Shown: positions 1-11,510, counted from the first letter of the stretch. The stretch is DNA of 64,000 bases from Erinaceus europaeus (GCF_950295315.1 NC_080181.1:4218726-4282725), one strand, 5' to 3'. Numbers and translations: made by a program. The notes: a model not told the origin generated them from the sequence alone.

Positions 1-593
1 GAGTGTTCTGATGGCTGTGGTGCAGCTAGAGTAACCAGCCTGGGTGAGCTTAAATCAGTTTTTCCGAGCCATCCCAGTTACGTGGCTTTCTCACTCACAT
101 TTATAGAGAGACACATTTTATGGCCTTGTTATGTTTACTCAGAGCACACCAGTCCCTTTGATTTGGCAAGTCTGTGCATGGTTTTATACCCACCCAGAGC
201 ACAGTACATAATGAGGCAACAGATGGGGTGCGGGAAAGCCCAGGCCTCTTCTCTTTCTCTTCTCACTGCACACACTGGACGCTGTTGCTAATGGGGTAGC
301 CAATATATGGGGAATGTTCTAGAGAATCATTTAAGATGTTTCAAATACTGTATTCTCATTCTAGTGACTTTTGTACACTAGAAAAAAAATCACAAGTATA
401 CATATAATCTGAAAATCAGGTAATTTAAGTTTGAATGGCATAGGTTTATTTTTTAAAAGACCCTCCTATCACTGCTCAACGAACAAAAAGAAACTTTATC
501 AGGATAATGGCAGAAAAGTAAATAAATGTTTAAAAGAACTAATTCTTTAAACTCCAGTTTCCATTACATCTAAATGCTGTATTATGTTGACAG
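1..593 (+). other. 3' end of the upstream CNTN5 intron
   Basis: Intronic sequence up to the acceptor AG at 592-593. No recognisable repeat or RNA gene. The last 40 bases before exon A are poor in uninterrupted pyrimidines, so the splice site may depend on enhancers or on the branch region near 569-575. Confidence 0.7.
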
Positions 594-689
594 ATCTGGG
601 GAATTTTAGTGGCCGGACACGAAGCGCTGTCTCAGTGAGGGAAGGCCAGGGGGTTGTTCTGATGTGCTCTCCTCCGCCTCATTCTCCAG
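594..689 (+). CDS. CNTN5: CNTN5 internal exon, first part of Ig domain 2
   Basis: Contactin-5 (NB-2) is a GPI-anchored neuronal cell-adhesion protein with six Ig and four fibronectin-III domains. This 96-nt exon encodes the start of Ig2: the first two bases (AT) complete a Tyr codon begun in the previous exon, then come [19 protein letters not shown] and [12 protein letters not shown]. The Cys in VVLMC is the first cysteine of the Ig disulfide, and NFS is an N-glycosylation sequon. The acceptor is TTGACAG|AT with a weak pyrimidine tract; the donor is CCAG|GTACAG. The last base (G) joins AG of the next exon to give Glu, producing [15 protein letters not shown], which matches CNTN5 as I remember it and differs from CNTN4 and CNTN6 (which have Y-A-W instead of Y-S-W). 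Both ends are phase 1, so skipping would keep frame. An open frame continues past 689, but that is intron. Confidence 0.95.
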
Positions 690-1631
690 GTACAGTTGGA
701 TCCCATTCTATATTGCTGCTGCTCTCTTTGACTGTGTGCTCGCTCGTTCCTATAGACAGTGTGTTGACTGGGGAACGTTGAAGGTGAAATGTGCATGGAT
801 TTCCTGACTTGTATCAGAGTATCCAATATGAATTAAAGATCACATACTTTAAATACCAGTGGACAGGAGACTGAGCTCCTAGGATAAGACTGTTTTATTG
901 CCTTTCTAACTGTTGACTTTCATGGTTATGTTTCTGACTGCCATCAGTCAGGGATATATTGCCCAGAGCACGAGGAAGATGATAAGCTAAGAGTAAAAAC
1001 TTTCAATATTGTTTGGAGTGATACAGTACCAATGACTGAGTACCGATGTGTGTCTTGTCTTAGTAGATAAGCTGGAACCTTGGTTGTTTATGATGATGGT
1101 TGTCACACTGGCACACAAAAAGTGCTAGGTACCATTCTTTTGATTTTCAAAGAAAGCAATATAATTCATTAATTGTTGGCTACTTGAATGCTTGGATATA
1201 AAAACCATAGAAATAGCCAAATCCTTCATGGAGTTTGGAGTGCCAACATATGAAACTATGCTCAGATTAATTGCATTCCATCTTGTCAACTCATAGCTAA
1301 TTATACTTATTTTGTAACAGTTCTATAATTTGAAACGAGTGCCTCTTTATACCTCACTATAGTATTGTGAACAGCATCATTGAAAGACAGCAAGATAAAT
1401 ATCTGTTTTCTATCTGAGATGTAATAGAAACTTCCTTAAAGTTAATTAAAGGTCCTTGTAGCTCAGTCGTTTTTTGATCTTTACTTAATGTGAAAATTGT
1501 GACTAGCTTGTATTATTGGTGTAGTAATGTAGTCCAGTTTGGTTGTACCAAAGCTAGTTCTTGTCACAAATTGCAAGAGAACCTAAATAAATTGTCTTAA
1601 AATTTCCCACCTTTACTTGATCCTCTTTTTT
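690..1631. other. intronic sequence without recognisable features
   Basis: No repeat family, RNA gene or coding similarity that I can recognise on either strand. Confidence 0.5.
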
Positions 1632-1912
1632 CTTTTTTTAATTTTGCCCCCAGGGTTATCACTGGGGCTCAGTGTCAGCACTATGAATCCACTGCTCCTG
1701 GCGGCCATTTTTTCATTTTATTGGCTAGGATAGAGAGAAATGGAGAGAGGAAGGGAAGACAGAGGGGGAGAGAAAGACAGACACCCACAGACCTGCTTCA
1801 CTGCTTGTGAAGTGACCCCCCCCCCCGCAGGTGGGGAGCCGGGGGTTCAAATCAGATTCCTTGCGCTTGTACTTTGTGTGTTTAGCCCAGCATGCCATTG
1901 TCTGGCCCCCGC
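1625..1912 (-). mobile_element. ERI-type tRNA-derived SINE, antisense
   Basis: Family description used below. Read on its own strand the element has: (1) a tRNA-like head with A box (TAGCGCAGYGGGTTAAGC) and B box (GGTTCGAACCCC); (2) a segment near CTCCCCACCTGCAGGGG, then GTGAAGCAGGTCTGCAGG; (3) a pyrimidine-rich stretch ending CTCTCTGTCCTATCC; (4) CAA/TAA-rich repeats; (5) in longer copies a tail GGCCTCCAGGAGCRGTGGAT before poly(A). This copy has all but most of part 4; its B-box region is mutated. Transcription would use Pol III and mobilisation L1 enzymes (family knowledge). Confidence 0.85.
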
Positions 1913-3642
1913 TTCTTATTTTTTTCTCATTGAAGGCAAGAGAAAGCTATTTCAACAAGACAGTCTTTTTAAGAACTAACTTTGCAACTCAGGTAATAGT
2001 CATTTGGGATAATTTCTGAGTTGTGTTCTTCCACTGCTCTTCTTGCTCTTCTTGCTTGAGCACTCGGGGAAAATTAATATATGTAGTCTTACCTACAGTG
2101 TGTCCAGATTCAGATTTTCTGGGTGTAAAATTCGCTTCTACTTTTTATGGATAAGGGAAATGTTTAGTAAATTGAAGCTGGGGATTCGTCAGTTTATATT
2201 TAACCAGAGTACTGGCCTGCTCTTGCAGATGGTGGATTTGGTGATTGACTGAGGGGCCTCAGGGCCTCCCTCAATCGAGAAGACCTTTTGCGTAGCTGCT
2301 GTGCTGTCTCCCTGGACTTGAGTTAGAATTTTCTAAAGAATGATATATGTTATGTCTAATGTTGACTTATTAGACAGACTTACTTTAGGGGTAGTATTAT
2401 ATTAATGCTTCTTAGAGTTTTTTTTTTCTTTTTAAAAGGATAAAGTTTCATACACTAAAGAGGGCAAAAATGTTCATCATCAGAGTGACTGTAGTTTAAC
2501 AGCAATGATTTCTGGGAAACAGTCCATATTGTGAGACTATTGGCTCATGTGTATAAGAAGTGCAGTGCCGAGGATGCAGTAGAAAGTTAAACTGCAAGCT
2601 TTCAAATGGACAGGTTATTCACTTAGCAGAGAAAACAATGTTAGAAGCAGTTTGAAAATACATAGTAGACTGAACTACATGTGTGATAATAATGACTAAA
2701 TAACAAATTTTGTAACTCCCAGGATCAGAAAGCATCACACAAAGTATTTCAATCACGTTTGTATTTTATGAGAAACACTAGCCTGATTATGTAATAGTCA
2801 AGGATGTGGTCCACTAGGCGCTGGTGCTGAGGCTCTAATAGCTCCCCAGCCTTTATTGTTAGTGACACGGCCTAGGACACCTACTTCCTATGGCACACCC
2901 CAGATGAGAGGAATAGCTTTGCATCTAATGGCTGGTGTCATAGGTACTTATTCTCTCATCACTCAAATTCTTTTTATTGAGTTTCTCTCAAGCACTCCTT
3001 TTTACATTTTTGTTCCAAATGAAACTTACTCCTTTAAGATATCATTTCACCTATAACCTTGCAAATTTATATTTATTTCCACAGCTCCTGTGTGGTGTTA
3101 CTGAGAGTGATATTTGATAGACATCTTCCTTTCCCCTTATTGCTAATTTTACCTTCTTCCTCCTTACTGCCTCTTAGTTTCAAGTTGCAGCTATTATTAA
3201 TATACTCGCTTCTCATTTCCTTTCTTTTCTTCAAGATTTTGCCTACTGGATTACTGTTCATTTCTTCAATCAAACTCCAGTCCTCAGATTGATGATTTCA
3301 ATCTGTCTCTTCCATTTCTCCTTCTTGAAGTGGGCTTGTTTTACAACTAGCCATTCCCAGTTAGCTGATTCTCATCAACAGCTGACATTCCTTACTTAAC
3401 TCCCTTGTTTTCTCTAACTAGTGTTCACTGTCTTCCGCTCGCTTACTTCAGTACCTTGTTCCAGCAGTCATTCATTCAGCCACATTGAAATGGACAAACC
3501 ATTCATTCTATCTCCTTTCCACTTTACCTCTTATCACTATTCTCATCTTTCTCTTTCAGTCTTCATCTTACTGCATGCATTTCCATCTTCCTCTTTTGCT
3601 TCATATGGTTTAACTTCACAGTTGATAAAAATATAATACTAA
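1913..3642. other. intronic sequence without recognisable features
   Basis: About 1.7 kb with no repeat I can name. Pyrimidine-rich patches occur near 3120-3600. Short open frames here have no codon or domain signal. Confidence 0.45.
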
Positions 3643-3850
3643 TTTTTATTTTTTGGATAGAAGAATAGAAGGAGAGTGAAAGAGATCACAGCATGAAAAT
3701 TTATTTCAGTGCATCGTAGGCCAGGCTTGAGCCTGGTTCCCATGTGTGGCTGTTGCTCCCGATTTGAGTCAGATATTTGGCACATGGTGTTCCTGACGAC
3801 TCAGCTGACTCCTAGAGAGGCAGAGTTTTTGTCTAGTGCTCTACCACATG
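3643..3850 (-). mobile_element. old SINE remnant, antisense
   Basis: A purine-rich GATAGAAG...GAGAGTGAAAGAG block is followed by a reverse-complement B-box-like GGCTTGAGCCTGGTTCCC, the order seen in antisense SINEs. It is heavily diverged. Confidence 0.45.
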
Positions 3851-4092
3851 TTTAAAACAATAATCTGGCACAGAACAGTAACTCAAAAGCATCCGCTAGC
3901 TGTATAATAAGACTTTTCTTATTGAGTGATTTTCTTAATGATGGTGTGAATGAAAATTAAGTATACACTAGATAAATAAAATATGAAGCACATCTCTGGT
4001 ACACATCTCATCTTATATTCAGGCTGAAGGGACACTGAAACCTTAAGGGCTGCATTTTATTGAGATCACAGTTGTATGGAGAAGTAGTGATG

Positions 4093-4192
4093 GGGTGGGG
4101 GTAGATAGCATAATGGTTATGCAAAGAGACTCATAGCTGAGGCTCCAAAGTCCCAGATTGAAACTTTTACCTTCAGTGCAAAAAAAATGAAA
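4093..4192 (+). mobile_element. short SINE type 2 (TAATGGTTATGC head), sense
   Basis: A second SINE type in this window: A box TAGCATAATGGTTATGC, then AGACTC..TGAGGCTCCAAAGTCCC, B box degenerate here, then an A-rich end. It lacks the long pyrimidine and CAA-rich parts of the main family. Compare the antisense copy at 4630-4762 and the sense copy at 8110-8242. Confidence 0.7.
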
Positions 4193-4629
4193 TTCTGATG
4201 AAACTTGTCATCTGCAGTAAGGAAGTAAAACAATGTGGGGAACAAAGCAGACTCGGGAACCAATGAACCAATATCTAAGTTAACTATCAAGATAAGGCAG
4301 AAATTTGGGTGTGAGATTTCTACTGTGTATAAGGCTCTTGAATTACTTGACAATATGCAATCTGATCCCACCAAAACAAAGGCAGTTTCTGTGGTCATTG
4401 CTAATAGGTGCCAGCAGGGAGTGAGAGCTAAAGCTTCTGTCACTGAGTAGCCCCCAGCTTATTCTTCTTAGACATATCCTTGCTCTGGAACAAAAATGTT
4501 CTGATATTCCCAAGACAGTTTCAAAGTTCTCATTTTAATTGATCAAACACGGCTCTAGAATTACACCACTATTCTCTTTTAAATTTAATTTAGTTTAATT
4601 TATTTTAAAATCTCATAGCAAATCATTTT

Positions 4630-4762
4630 CCTTTTTTTTTTTCTTTTTCTTTACCAGAGCACTGCTCAGCTCTGGCTTTTGGTGGTGCAGGGGATTGAAC
4701 CTGGGACTTTGGAGCCTCAGGCATGAGAGTCTGTTTGCATAACCATTATGCTATCTCCCCCA
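4630..4762 (-). mobile_element. short SINE type 2, antisense
   Basis: Poly-T, then ACCAGAGCACTGCTCAGCTC, reverse B box GGATTGAACCTGGG and reverse A box GCATAACCATTATGCTATC. It is the best preserved copy of this type here. Confidence 0.8.
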
Positions 4763-4765
4763 CTA

Positions 4766-5018
4766 TTTTATTTTGTTTTTGTCACCAGTGTTGTCACTGG
4801 GTTCTGTGTCTGCACGATTTCTCTACTTTTATGGAACTTTTTTTTTTTTTAAGATAGAAGGTGAGTACCAGATAGGGAGAGGAAGAGAGAGGAGAGATGT
4901 TGCAGCACGCTCAAGAGGCTTCCTCCAGGCCAGCCCTCTCATTTAGTGACCAGGACGTGAACCCTGGTTCTCACGCGTGGTAAAGTGTGAGCTCTAGAAG
5001 ATGAGTTTTCCCCAGCCC
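4766..5018 (-). mobile_element. older SINE, antisense
   Basis: Tail-like TTGTCACTGGGTTCTGTGTC, an oligo-T, a purine-rich block, then a reverse B-box-like GTGAACCCTGGTTC. It abuts the SINE at 4630-4762. Confidence 0.6.
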
Positions 5019-5735
5019 TCACTACACTTCTCTATATTCTCAGAAATCAGCATAGTAATGACCTTTAGCAGGTATTAAGTACATGTTAAATAACATAATA
5101 AAAGTGCTGATTGTAATAGTTGAGGTATACTGGGATTCAAACAACTTTTTCAGCCTCCTGTTATTAATTTTTCATAACTTTTATTCATGACAGGTATTTG
5201 GGTCGCCTCTCATCACGTTAAAATATAGCTATCTCACAGTATATCAGCCACTATGATTTAGTAGCAGCTATGTGAAATGATAAACTGTGTATACATCAGA
5301 GGAGGTTAAATAATGTTCAGAAATACCCTGAAGATTCATCTTATCATTCCTCAGATGGATGTACGTTGCACATCTTTCTGTGAATTAAAGCCAAAGCTTG
5401 GATTGACTTATTCGCTAAATTTCTCTGTTTACTTCCCAAGAGATCAGTATTAATTCCTGTCAGAAACAAATGTGAGTGAAAACATCTTGATTGGATACTG
5501 TGGTAGTTATTCATTTACCAGGAAATAGATATATATTTTTCTAGACTGTTAAGCACATCTGCACAAAATGATTTTGGTTGCCAAAGAAATATTTCTGTCA
5601 GTTTAGTAATTTTGAAATTTGAAGTTATACTGAAACAGGCCTCATAAAATCTATAACCATAAGTAGAGTTATTTTATATTTAGAATCTGTCACCATAGAC
5701 ACTTTAAAATAACCAAGTCAGTAATTACTACTTTA
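5019..5735. other. intronic sequence without recognisable features
   Basis: AT-rich unique sequence; no repeat or gene signal recognised. Confidence 0.5.
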
Positions 5736-6025
5736 TTTTATTTTATGTTATTTTTGCCTCCAGGGTTGTTGCTGGAGTTTGGTGCCTACACCATGAATCC
5801 ACTGCTCCTGGAGGCCATTTTTCCCATTTTTGTTGCCCTTGTTGTTGTTATTGTTATTGTTGTCATTGATGCCATTGTTGTTGGATATAACAGAGAGAAA
5901 TGGTGAGAGGAGGGAAAGATGGGGGGAGAGAAAGATAGACACCTGCTGACCTGTTTAACTGCTTGTGAAGTGTAGGTGGGGAGCCTGGAGATCAAACTCA
6001 AATCCTTATGGCAGTCCATGCTTTA
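5736..6025 (-). mobile_element. ERI-type SINE, antisense
   Basis: Tail (GCCTCCAGGGTTGTTGCTGG, CCACTGCTCCTGGAGGCC), the GTT/ATT-rich segment, purine block and a degraded head are all recognisable. The head is eroded and has lost part of the GCAGGTGGGG surroundings. Confidence 0.8.
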
Positions 6026-6111
6026 TGAACCTTCCAGATGCCCAGAGACATCAGGGATTGTGTGGTTGTGAAAAAGAGGAGATTATATCTCCAAGAAAAT
6101 ATATCAGAATT

Positions 6112-6172
6112 GGGAGTTGGGCGGTAGCGCAGTGGGTTAAGCACACCTTGCCCAAAACGCAAGGACCAGTGT
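6112..6172 (+). mobile_element. ERI-type SINE head fragment
   Basis: Only the tRNA-like head remains (GGGAGTTGGGCGGTAGCGC, GGGTTAAGCACACC); similarity stops before the B box. This is 3' loss, unlike the 5' truncation normal for these elements. Confidence 0.75.
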
Positions 6173-6261
6173 AAGCTATCAGGAGCATAATGCATGTGTC
6201 TTAGCACTTGGTCATTTCAAATTCTCTGAGGTATTATTCAGTTCACAAAAACTCTCACATT

Positions 6262-6436
6262 TCAGGTATGAGAGATGGTTCACCTGGTAAAACATGCCCT
6301 TTACTATGCCTGTGGCCATGGGTTCAAATCTTAGCACCACCACAGCACTAGGGAAAGCTCCACCAATGGTGGAGTGGCACTGTAATGTCTCTCTTGCCTC
6401 TCTCTCTTTTTCTTTCCTCTCTTGCTCTTGTTCCCT
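6262..6436 (+). mobile_element. old SINE, sense
   Basis: A-box-like ATGGTTCACCTGGTAAAAC, B-box-like GGGTTCAAATCTTAGC, then a C/T-rich stretch, as in diverged members of the SINE group. Confidence 0.55.
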
Positions 6437-6654
6437 TGTTTTTGGTATCATGCAAGCAAACAAACTTCAGTCAGCAGTGGACACTGGAATGATAAGATCC
6501 TGTCCCAGATGTTAAGCATAAGGATAAGCATAACACAATCCTTCATTCATTCCCTCTACTCTAGAACTCATTTTCTATGGAGTGTTGGCTAGGATACTGG
6601 AGGGTGGCTTTCACTTTTTTTTTCCCCAATAACACCTAAACTGGGGAGTAGATT

Positions 6655-6712
6655 ATTAAAGGAGGGAGGGAGAGGGGGGTGGGAAGAGAAGAGGAGAAGG
6701 AAGGGAGAGAAG
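6655..6712. repeat. purine-rich low-complexity tract
   Basis: An almost pure GA run on the plus strand (GGGAGGGAGAGGGGGG and similar). Confidence 0.8.
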
Positions 6713-6730
6713 ACTTCTAAAAAGATTGTC

Positions 6731-7012
6731 TAGGGAGTCGGGCGGTGGCACAGCGGGTTAAGCACACATGGCACAAAGCACAAGGATCGGCGTAAAGATC
6801 CCAGTTCGAACCCCCGGCTCCCCACCTGCAGGGGTGTTGCTTCACAGGCAGTGAAGCAGGTCTTCAGGTGTCTATCTTTCTCTCCCCCTCTGTCTTCCCC
6901 TCTTCTCTCCATTTCTCTCTGTCCTATCCAACAACAACAACATCAATAACTAACAACAATGTTAAACAACAAGGGCAACAAAAGGGAAAATAAATAAATA
7001 AATATAAAAAAT
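6731..7012 (+). mobile_element. ERI-type SINE, sense, no tail module
   Basis: Head GGGAGTCGGGCGGTGGCAC, B box AGTTCGAACCCCCG, pyrimidine block, CAA repeats and AGGGCAACAAAAGGGAAAAT, then TAAA repeats. It lacks the GGCCTCCAGGAGC tail, so it represents the short-tail subtype. Confidence 0.92.
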
Positions 7013-7184
7013 TGTCAGATTTTTAAAAGTTGCTATTAATAGCATGTTACACGATTATAATATCACAATGTGTAGTTAGTTCTGTGCCACACCCACAGCC
7101 AGGGTTCTGAGTACTCACCCTCTCACCTCCCAAAGATAACCACCAGAGTCCTCATACGTCTTAAAAATAGTTTGAGAAGTCAAA

Positions 7185-7390
7185 TTTATTTTTCAATTCT
7201 TATTTATTTATAGGATAGGGATGGAGAGAAATTGAGATGGAAGGAAGAGATAAAAGAGCCAAAGGGTGACACCTACAGCCCAACTTAACTGCTTATGAAG
7301 TCCTGTGCACATGGGGGCTGGGGTCTTGAATCCAAGGCCTAGAACGTGGTAGTAACATGTGCACTCATTGGGTGCTCCATCACTGGCTCC
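7185..7390 (-). mobile_element. older SINE, antisense
   Basis: TTTATTTATAGGATAGGGAT, a purine-rich block, CACCTACAGCCCAACTTAAC and a degenerate head ending near GGCTCCC. Confidence 0.65.
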
Positions 7391-7574
7391 CTATGGCAGC
7401 ACTTTTATTTCACCATAATTTAAGGTCATGTCCACTTTGGAACTAGATTTTGGGTAAATAAGCAAGTCCAGAGAGTGTATGTTATAAATAAATCCTCTTT
7501 CCCACACAGCACAACGACAAATTCTAGATCCTGTTATTCTCTCCACTGCCACATATTTCACATGGGACTTAGAC

Positions 7575-7765
7575 ACAGATAGCCGGGGGTTCCTATTCAA
7601 GCTCTAATACTGCTGGCTTTGCTTGTTAAATTAGCCTTTTCTTACCTATAAAGAGTACATAAAAAAAAAAAACTGTCCCACAGGATTATTTTGAGAATTA
7701 AGAGATTGGTTATGTAGAGCAATTAGCCCATGCTTGGAGGACAGTAAGCATTACATTCAATTTTG
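7575..7765 (+). mobile_element. MIR fragment, sense
   Basis: It follows the MIR order: TTCAAGCTCTAATACTGCTG, TTACCTATAAAGAG, then CAGGATTATTTTGAGAATTA. An ancient mammal-wide SINE, diverged; an A run lies inside. Confidence 0.6.
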
Positions 7766-8109
7766 TGTTGAAGATCTGTCTTCAAAAATCTTCTTTAAAA
7801 TGATAATGCTTGTGAGAGAGGTGACACCTTAAATTATTATCTGCTAACATTAATACCAGTTGTCAAGGATTAGTTGACATCAGACTGACAGCAAGACAAC
7901 TAGAAGACGAGTGGCACTTGGAATTGTGAATCTGAAGATTTGGGAAGGGGCGCGGTTCAATGAAAGGAAAAATAAGCTCTATGGTCAAGTGGTAGAGCAC
8001 AAGGCATCCTTGATATTCTCATCTGCACTCTTTGTCTAAGGATGGATGAGACCAGACAGTAGCACCTTCAAGCAAATCTATATGTAATAGGGAGTCAAAT
8101 TTTACACAA

Positions 8110-8242
8110 GTTGGGCAGGAGGAGATAGCGTAATGGTTATGCAAACAGACTCTTATGCCTGAGTCTCTAAATTCCTAGGTTCAATCCCCTGTACCACCAT
8201 AAGCCAGAGCTGAGCTGTGCTCTGGTTAAAAAAAAAAAAATA
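8110..8242 (+). mobile_element. short SINE type 2, sense
   Basis: AGGAGATAGCGTAATGGTTA head, B box GGTTCAATCCCC, CCATAAGCCAGAGCTGAGC, then poly(A). Complete for its type. Confidence 0.82.
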
Positions 8243-8574
8243 ACACAATTGAAAACAAAATATTTTCTTTAGTATTTCTTTCTTTTGAGATTCTAAGTCT
8301 CACTGCTTAAAAAAATATGTAATAATTATAGGTACACAATAAATAGCCTAAGTTCTCTTTACTTACAAAATAGTAAGCTAGTATGACACTATATGCAGCC
8401 AATATGCATATTTAACTTTCATATCAAGATCACAAGAACTAAAGATTCCCAACATATTTGAGGAGTTCATCAGTTTTCATAATGTCACTTAATTACTTGA
8501 TTTTAAACCACTTTGTCGGTGGTGCCAGGGATTATACCTGGGATGTTGGAACCGGAGGTGATTATGTTGAGTAA

Positions 8575-8771
8575 TGTAAGAAAGGGGGTGAAAGACAGCT
8601 ATTGGCTGCTTACCTGCATATGTGGAATATAAATACCACACGAACTTACACACAGAGCAGCCAAACTGCACACTGGCTTTGTGAGAACTATAGTGGTTAT
8701 CAGTTGTGTGCCTAGTAGGGCCTAGAACACAGGGATCCAATGGTGGGTGTGATGTGGAACCATTCCCCTGT
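8575..8771 (+). mobile_element. possible L1 3' end, sense
   Basis: The end, AATGGTGGGTGTGATGTGGA then CATTCCCCTGTGAT, resembles the terminal motif of the L1 tails elsewhere in this window (GGTGGTGGGAATTGTGTGG then TACCCCTCTTAT). The upstream part is only weakly L1-like. Confidence 0.4.
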
Positions 8772-8785
8772 GATTAAGGGAATTT

Positions 8786-9102
8786 TTTTTTTTTTAAGAT
8801 TTTAAAAAAAATTTTATTTATTTATTTTCCCTTTTGTTGCCCTTGTTGTCTTTTTTATTGTTGTTGTAGTTATTATTGTTGTTGTTATCGATGTGGTTGT
8901 TATTAGATAGGACAGAGAGAAATGGAGAGAGGAGGGGAAGACAGAGGGGAGAGAGAGAGATAGACACCTGCAGACCTGCTTCACCGCCTGTGAAGCGACT
9001 CCCCTGCAGGTGGGGAGCCGGGGGCTGGAACCCGGATCCTTACACCGGTCCTTGCGCTTTGCACCACCTGCGCTTAACCCACTGCGCTACCGCCCGACTC
9101 CC
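8786..9102 (-). mobile_element. ERI-type SINE, antisense, with 14-bp target duplication
   Basis: Flanked by GATTAAGGGAATTT at 8772-8785 and 9103-9116. Short-tail subtype: poly-T, TTTTCCCTTTTGTTGCCCTT, GTTATT repeats, full head with good A and B boxes. The perfect duplication and CpG-rich head indicate a young insertion. Confidence 0.95.
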
Positions 9103-9147
9103 GATTAAGGGAATTTAAGCAACACTATTTAGAAGTAGTTCTATAAT

Positions 9148-9190
9148 TTTTTATTTACTTATTTATTTATTTATTTATTTATTTATTTTC
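9148..9190. repeat. (TTTA)n microsatellite
   Basis: TTAT/TTTA repeats at the oligo-T end of an old antisense SINE (9190-9300), a common origin for such tracts. Confidence 0.85.
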
Positions 9191-9300
9191 AGTTATTTGG
9201 TTTTTGAGATAGAGAAGGCAGAAGGAGTGAAAGAGACCAAAGCTTCTTTTCATACGACGAGGACAAGGCTCGAACATGGCATAGTAGCATGACAGATAGT
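9190..9300 (-). mobile_element. old SINE remnant, antisense
   Basis: A GAGATAGAGAAGGCAGAAGG purine block followed by a reverse B-box-like AAGGCTCGAACATGG. Confidence 0.5.
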
Positions 9301-9404
9301 TCTATTAACTAGTGACTAGACTTAGCAATTTCATCAGCATGAAGAGAAGGAATAGAAATCAATGATTTTTATTTTCTTTTGTATTTCATCATTCCCCCGC
9401 TTTA

Positions 9405-9510
9405 TAATTTTATTTATAAGTTTATAATCTTCATTTTGTAAATAGAGATATCACAACATATTTTACTTATAAGTTTATAATCTTCATTTTGTAAGTAGAG
9501 ATATCACAAC
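9405..9510. repeat. tandem duplication, two 53-bp units
   Basis: Units 9405-9457 and 9458-9510. The last 44 bases of each (from TTATAAGTTTATAATC to ATCACAAC) differ at one position; the first 9 bases are alike but diverged. Confidence 0.9.
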
Positions 9511-9769
9511 TTAATCACAGTCTATTCTAAAATTTCACATCTAATGGAAATGACCATGTCATTGTAATCCCAAGCCTATTGCCTTTTCATTGTTACATGG
9601 TCTTTCTACAGCATCTTTCTGAAATGTTACTGGAATTTACTTTCTTGTATATGCTTAGGTCTTTGGTCAGTGTGTTTTTTACACTAATCCAAATGAACTA
9701 GTAAATTATCATTTTTACTGATATGCCACAAAGACAGTATCAACAGATTCAAGAGCACTGAAATCATTG

Positions 9770-11510
9770 CCAGGCACCCTCTCAGACCATAGTGGAATTA
9801 AATGAATACTTTAAAATAAACAAAAAATTAGTAAAAGTCCCAAAATATGGGAACTCAGCAATACAATACTTAACAACTACTGGGTAAAAGAGGAAATTAA
9901 GGGAGAAATCAAAATTTTTCAAGAAACCAATGGAAATGAAGACACCAGCTATTAAAATATTTGGGACACAGCTAAGGTAGTACTGAGAGGGGAGTTCAAG
10001 CACAAGAACCATATATAAGCACACTGTAGGAAGCAAGAAACATCTTAAAGTCTTAGAAGAAGAGGAACAACGGAACCCTACAGCAACCAAAAGGACTGAA
10101 ATAACTAAAATTTGGGTAGAAATAAATAACAATGACATTGGATGGGGTCATTTGTTTTCTTGTTGTTGAGTTTGGTGAGCTGATATGCGATATCCCACTA
10201 TACACAAAAGTAAACTCCAAATGGATCAAGAACTTGGGTGTTAGACCAGAAACTATCAAATACTTAGAGGACAATATTGGCAGAACTCTTTTCCATTTAA
10301 ATTTTAAAGGCATCTTCAATGATACAAATTCAATTACAAAAGAAGACTAAAGCAAAAATAAACCATTGGGACTACACCAAATTAAAAAGCTTCTGCACAG
10401 CAAAAGAAACCACCACCTAAAAAAAAAGACAGAGCCCTTAGAAAATGAAGATCTTTATATGCCACACATCAGACAAGAGGCTTGTTACCCAAATATAAAG
10501 AGAGCTCACCAAACTCAACAAGAAAACAAATGACCCCATCCAAAAATAGGGAGAGGATATGAATAGAATATTCACCATACAAGAGATCTAGAGGCCAAAA
10601 CACATGAAAAAATATGCTCCAAGTCTCTGACTGTCAGAGAAATGCAAATAAAGACAGCAATGAGATACAACTTCACTCCTGTGAGAATGTCACACATCAG
10701 AGAGGACAGTAGTAACAAATGCTGGAGAGGTTGTGAGGACAAAGGAATCCTCCTACACTGCTGATCTGAATGTCAATGGGTTCAACCCCTGTGGAGAGCA
10801 GTTTGGAGAACTCTCAGAAGGCTAGAAGTGGACTTACCCAATAACTCTGCACTTTCTCTCCTGGGGATATATCCTAAGAAACCAAACACACCCATCCAAA
10901 AAGATTTGTGTACATCCATGTTCATAGCAGCACAATTTGTAATAGCCAAAACCTGGAAGCAAGCCAGGTGCCCAACAGCAGATGAGTGACTGAGCAAGTT
11001 GTGGTCTATATACACAATGGAATACTACTCAGCTATTAAAAATGGTGATTTCACTTTCTTCACCCCATCCTAGATGGAGCTTGAAGGAATCATGCTAAGT
11101 AGGATAAGTTAGAAACAGAAGGATGAATATGGGATGATCTCACTTATAGATAGAAGTTGGAAAATACTAACAATGATGCCAGCCTGCCTTCCTCATCAAT
11201 GTGTCCTAGAACCGCACCTCTCAGAGTGCCCCAACCCACTAGGGAAAGGTAGAGACAGGCGGGGGTTATGGATCGACCTGCCAATCCCATGTCCAATGTA
11301 GAAGTACTTATAGAAGCCAGACCTCCCACCTTCTGCATGCACTAAAGGTCTTTGACTCATACTCCCAGAAGGATAAAGAATAGGGAGGCTTCCAATGGAG
11401 GGGATGGAATATGGCATGATGGTGGTGGGAATTGTATAAATTGTACCCCTCTTACCCTTCAGTTTTGCTCATCATTATTAAATTACTACTACTAATAAAA
11501 ATAAGTTGAA
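9770..11510 (+). mobile_element. LINE-1 copy with ORF2 remnants and 3' tail, internally deleted
   Basis: Degenerate ORF2. At ~9779-10135, ORF2 after the endonuclease ([33 protein letters not shown], frameshifted). At ~10195-11140, the C-terminal part ([18 protein letters not shown], then CWRGC and further shifted frames to the ORF2 end). The reverse-transcriptase domain between them is missing. At ~11160-11510 the 3' tail follows (GGTGGTGGGAATTGTATAAA, TACCCCTCTTACCC). At the deletion point 10138-10181 is an inverted copy of 10503-10543. Frameshifts and stops make it a dead copy. Confidence 0.9.

Noticed and set aside
690..781. Extension of exon A beyond 689
   Set aside because: The open frame continues, but GTACAG at 690 is a proper donor and the CNTN5 protein sequence resumes only at 49531.
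6731..6830. tRNA gene candidates at SINE heads
   Set aside because: A and B boxes are present, but there is no cloverleaf with an intact acceptor stem and the sequence continues into SINE body; they are tRNA-derived retroposons.
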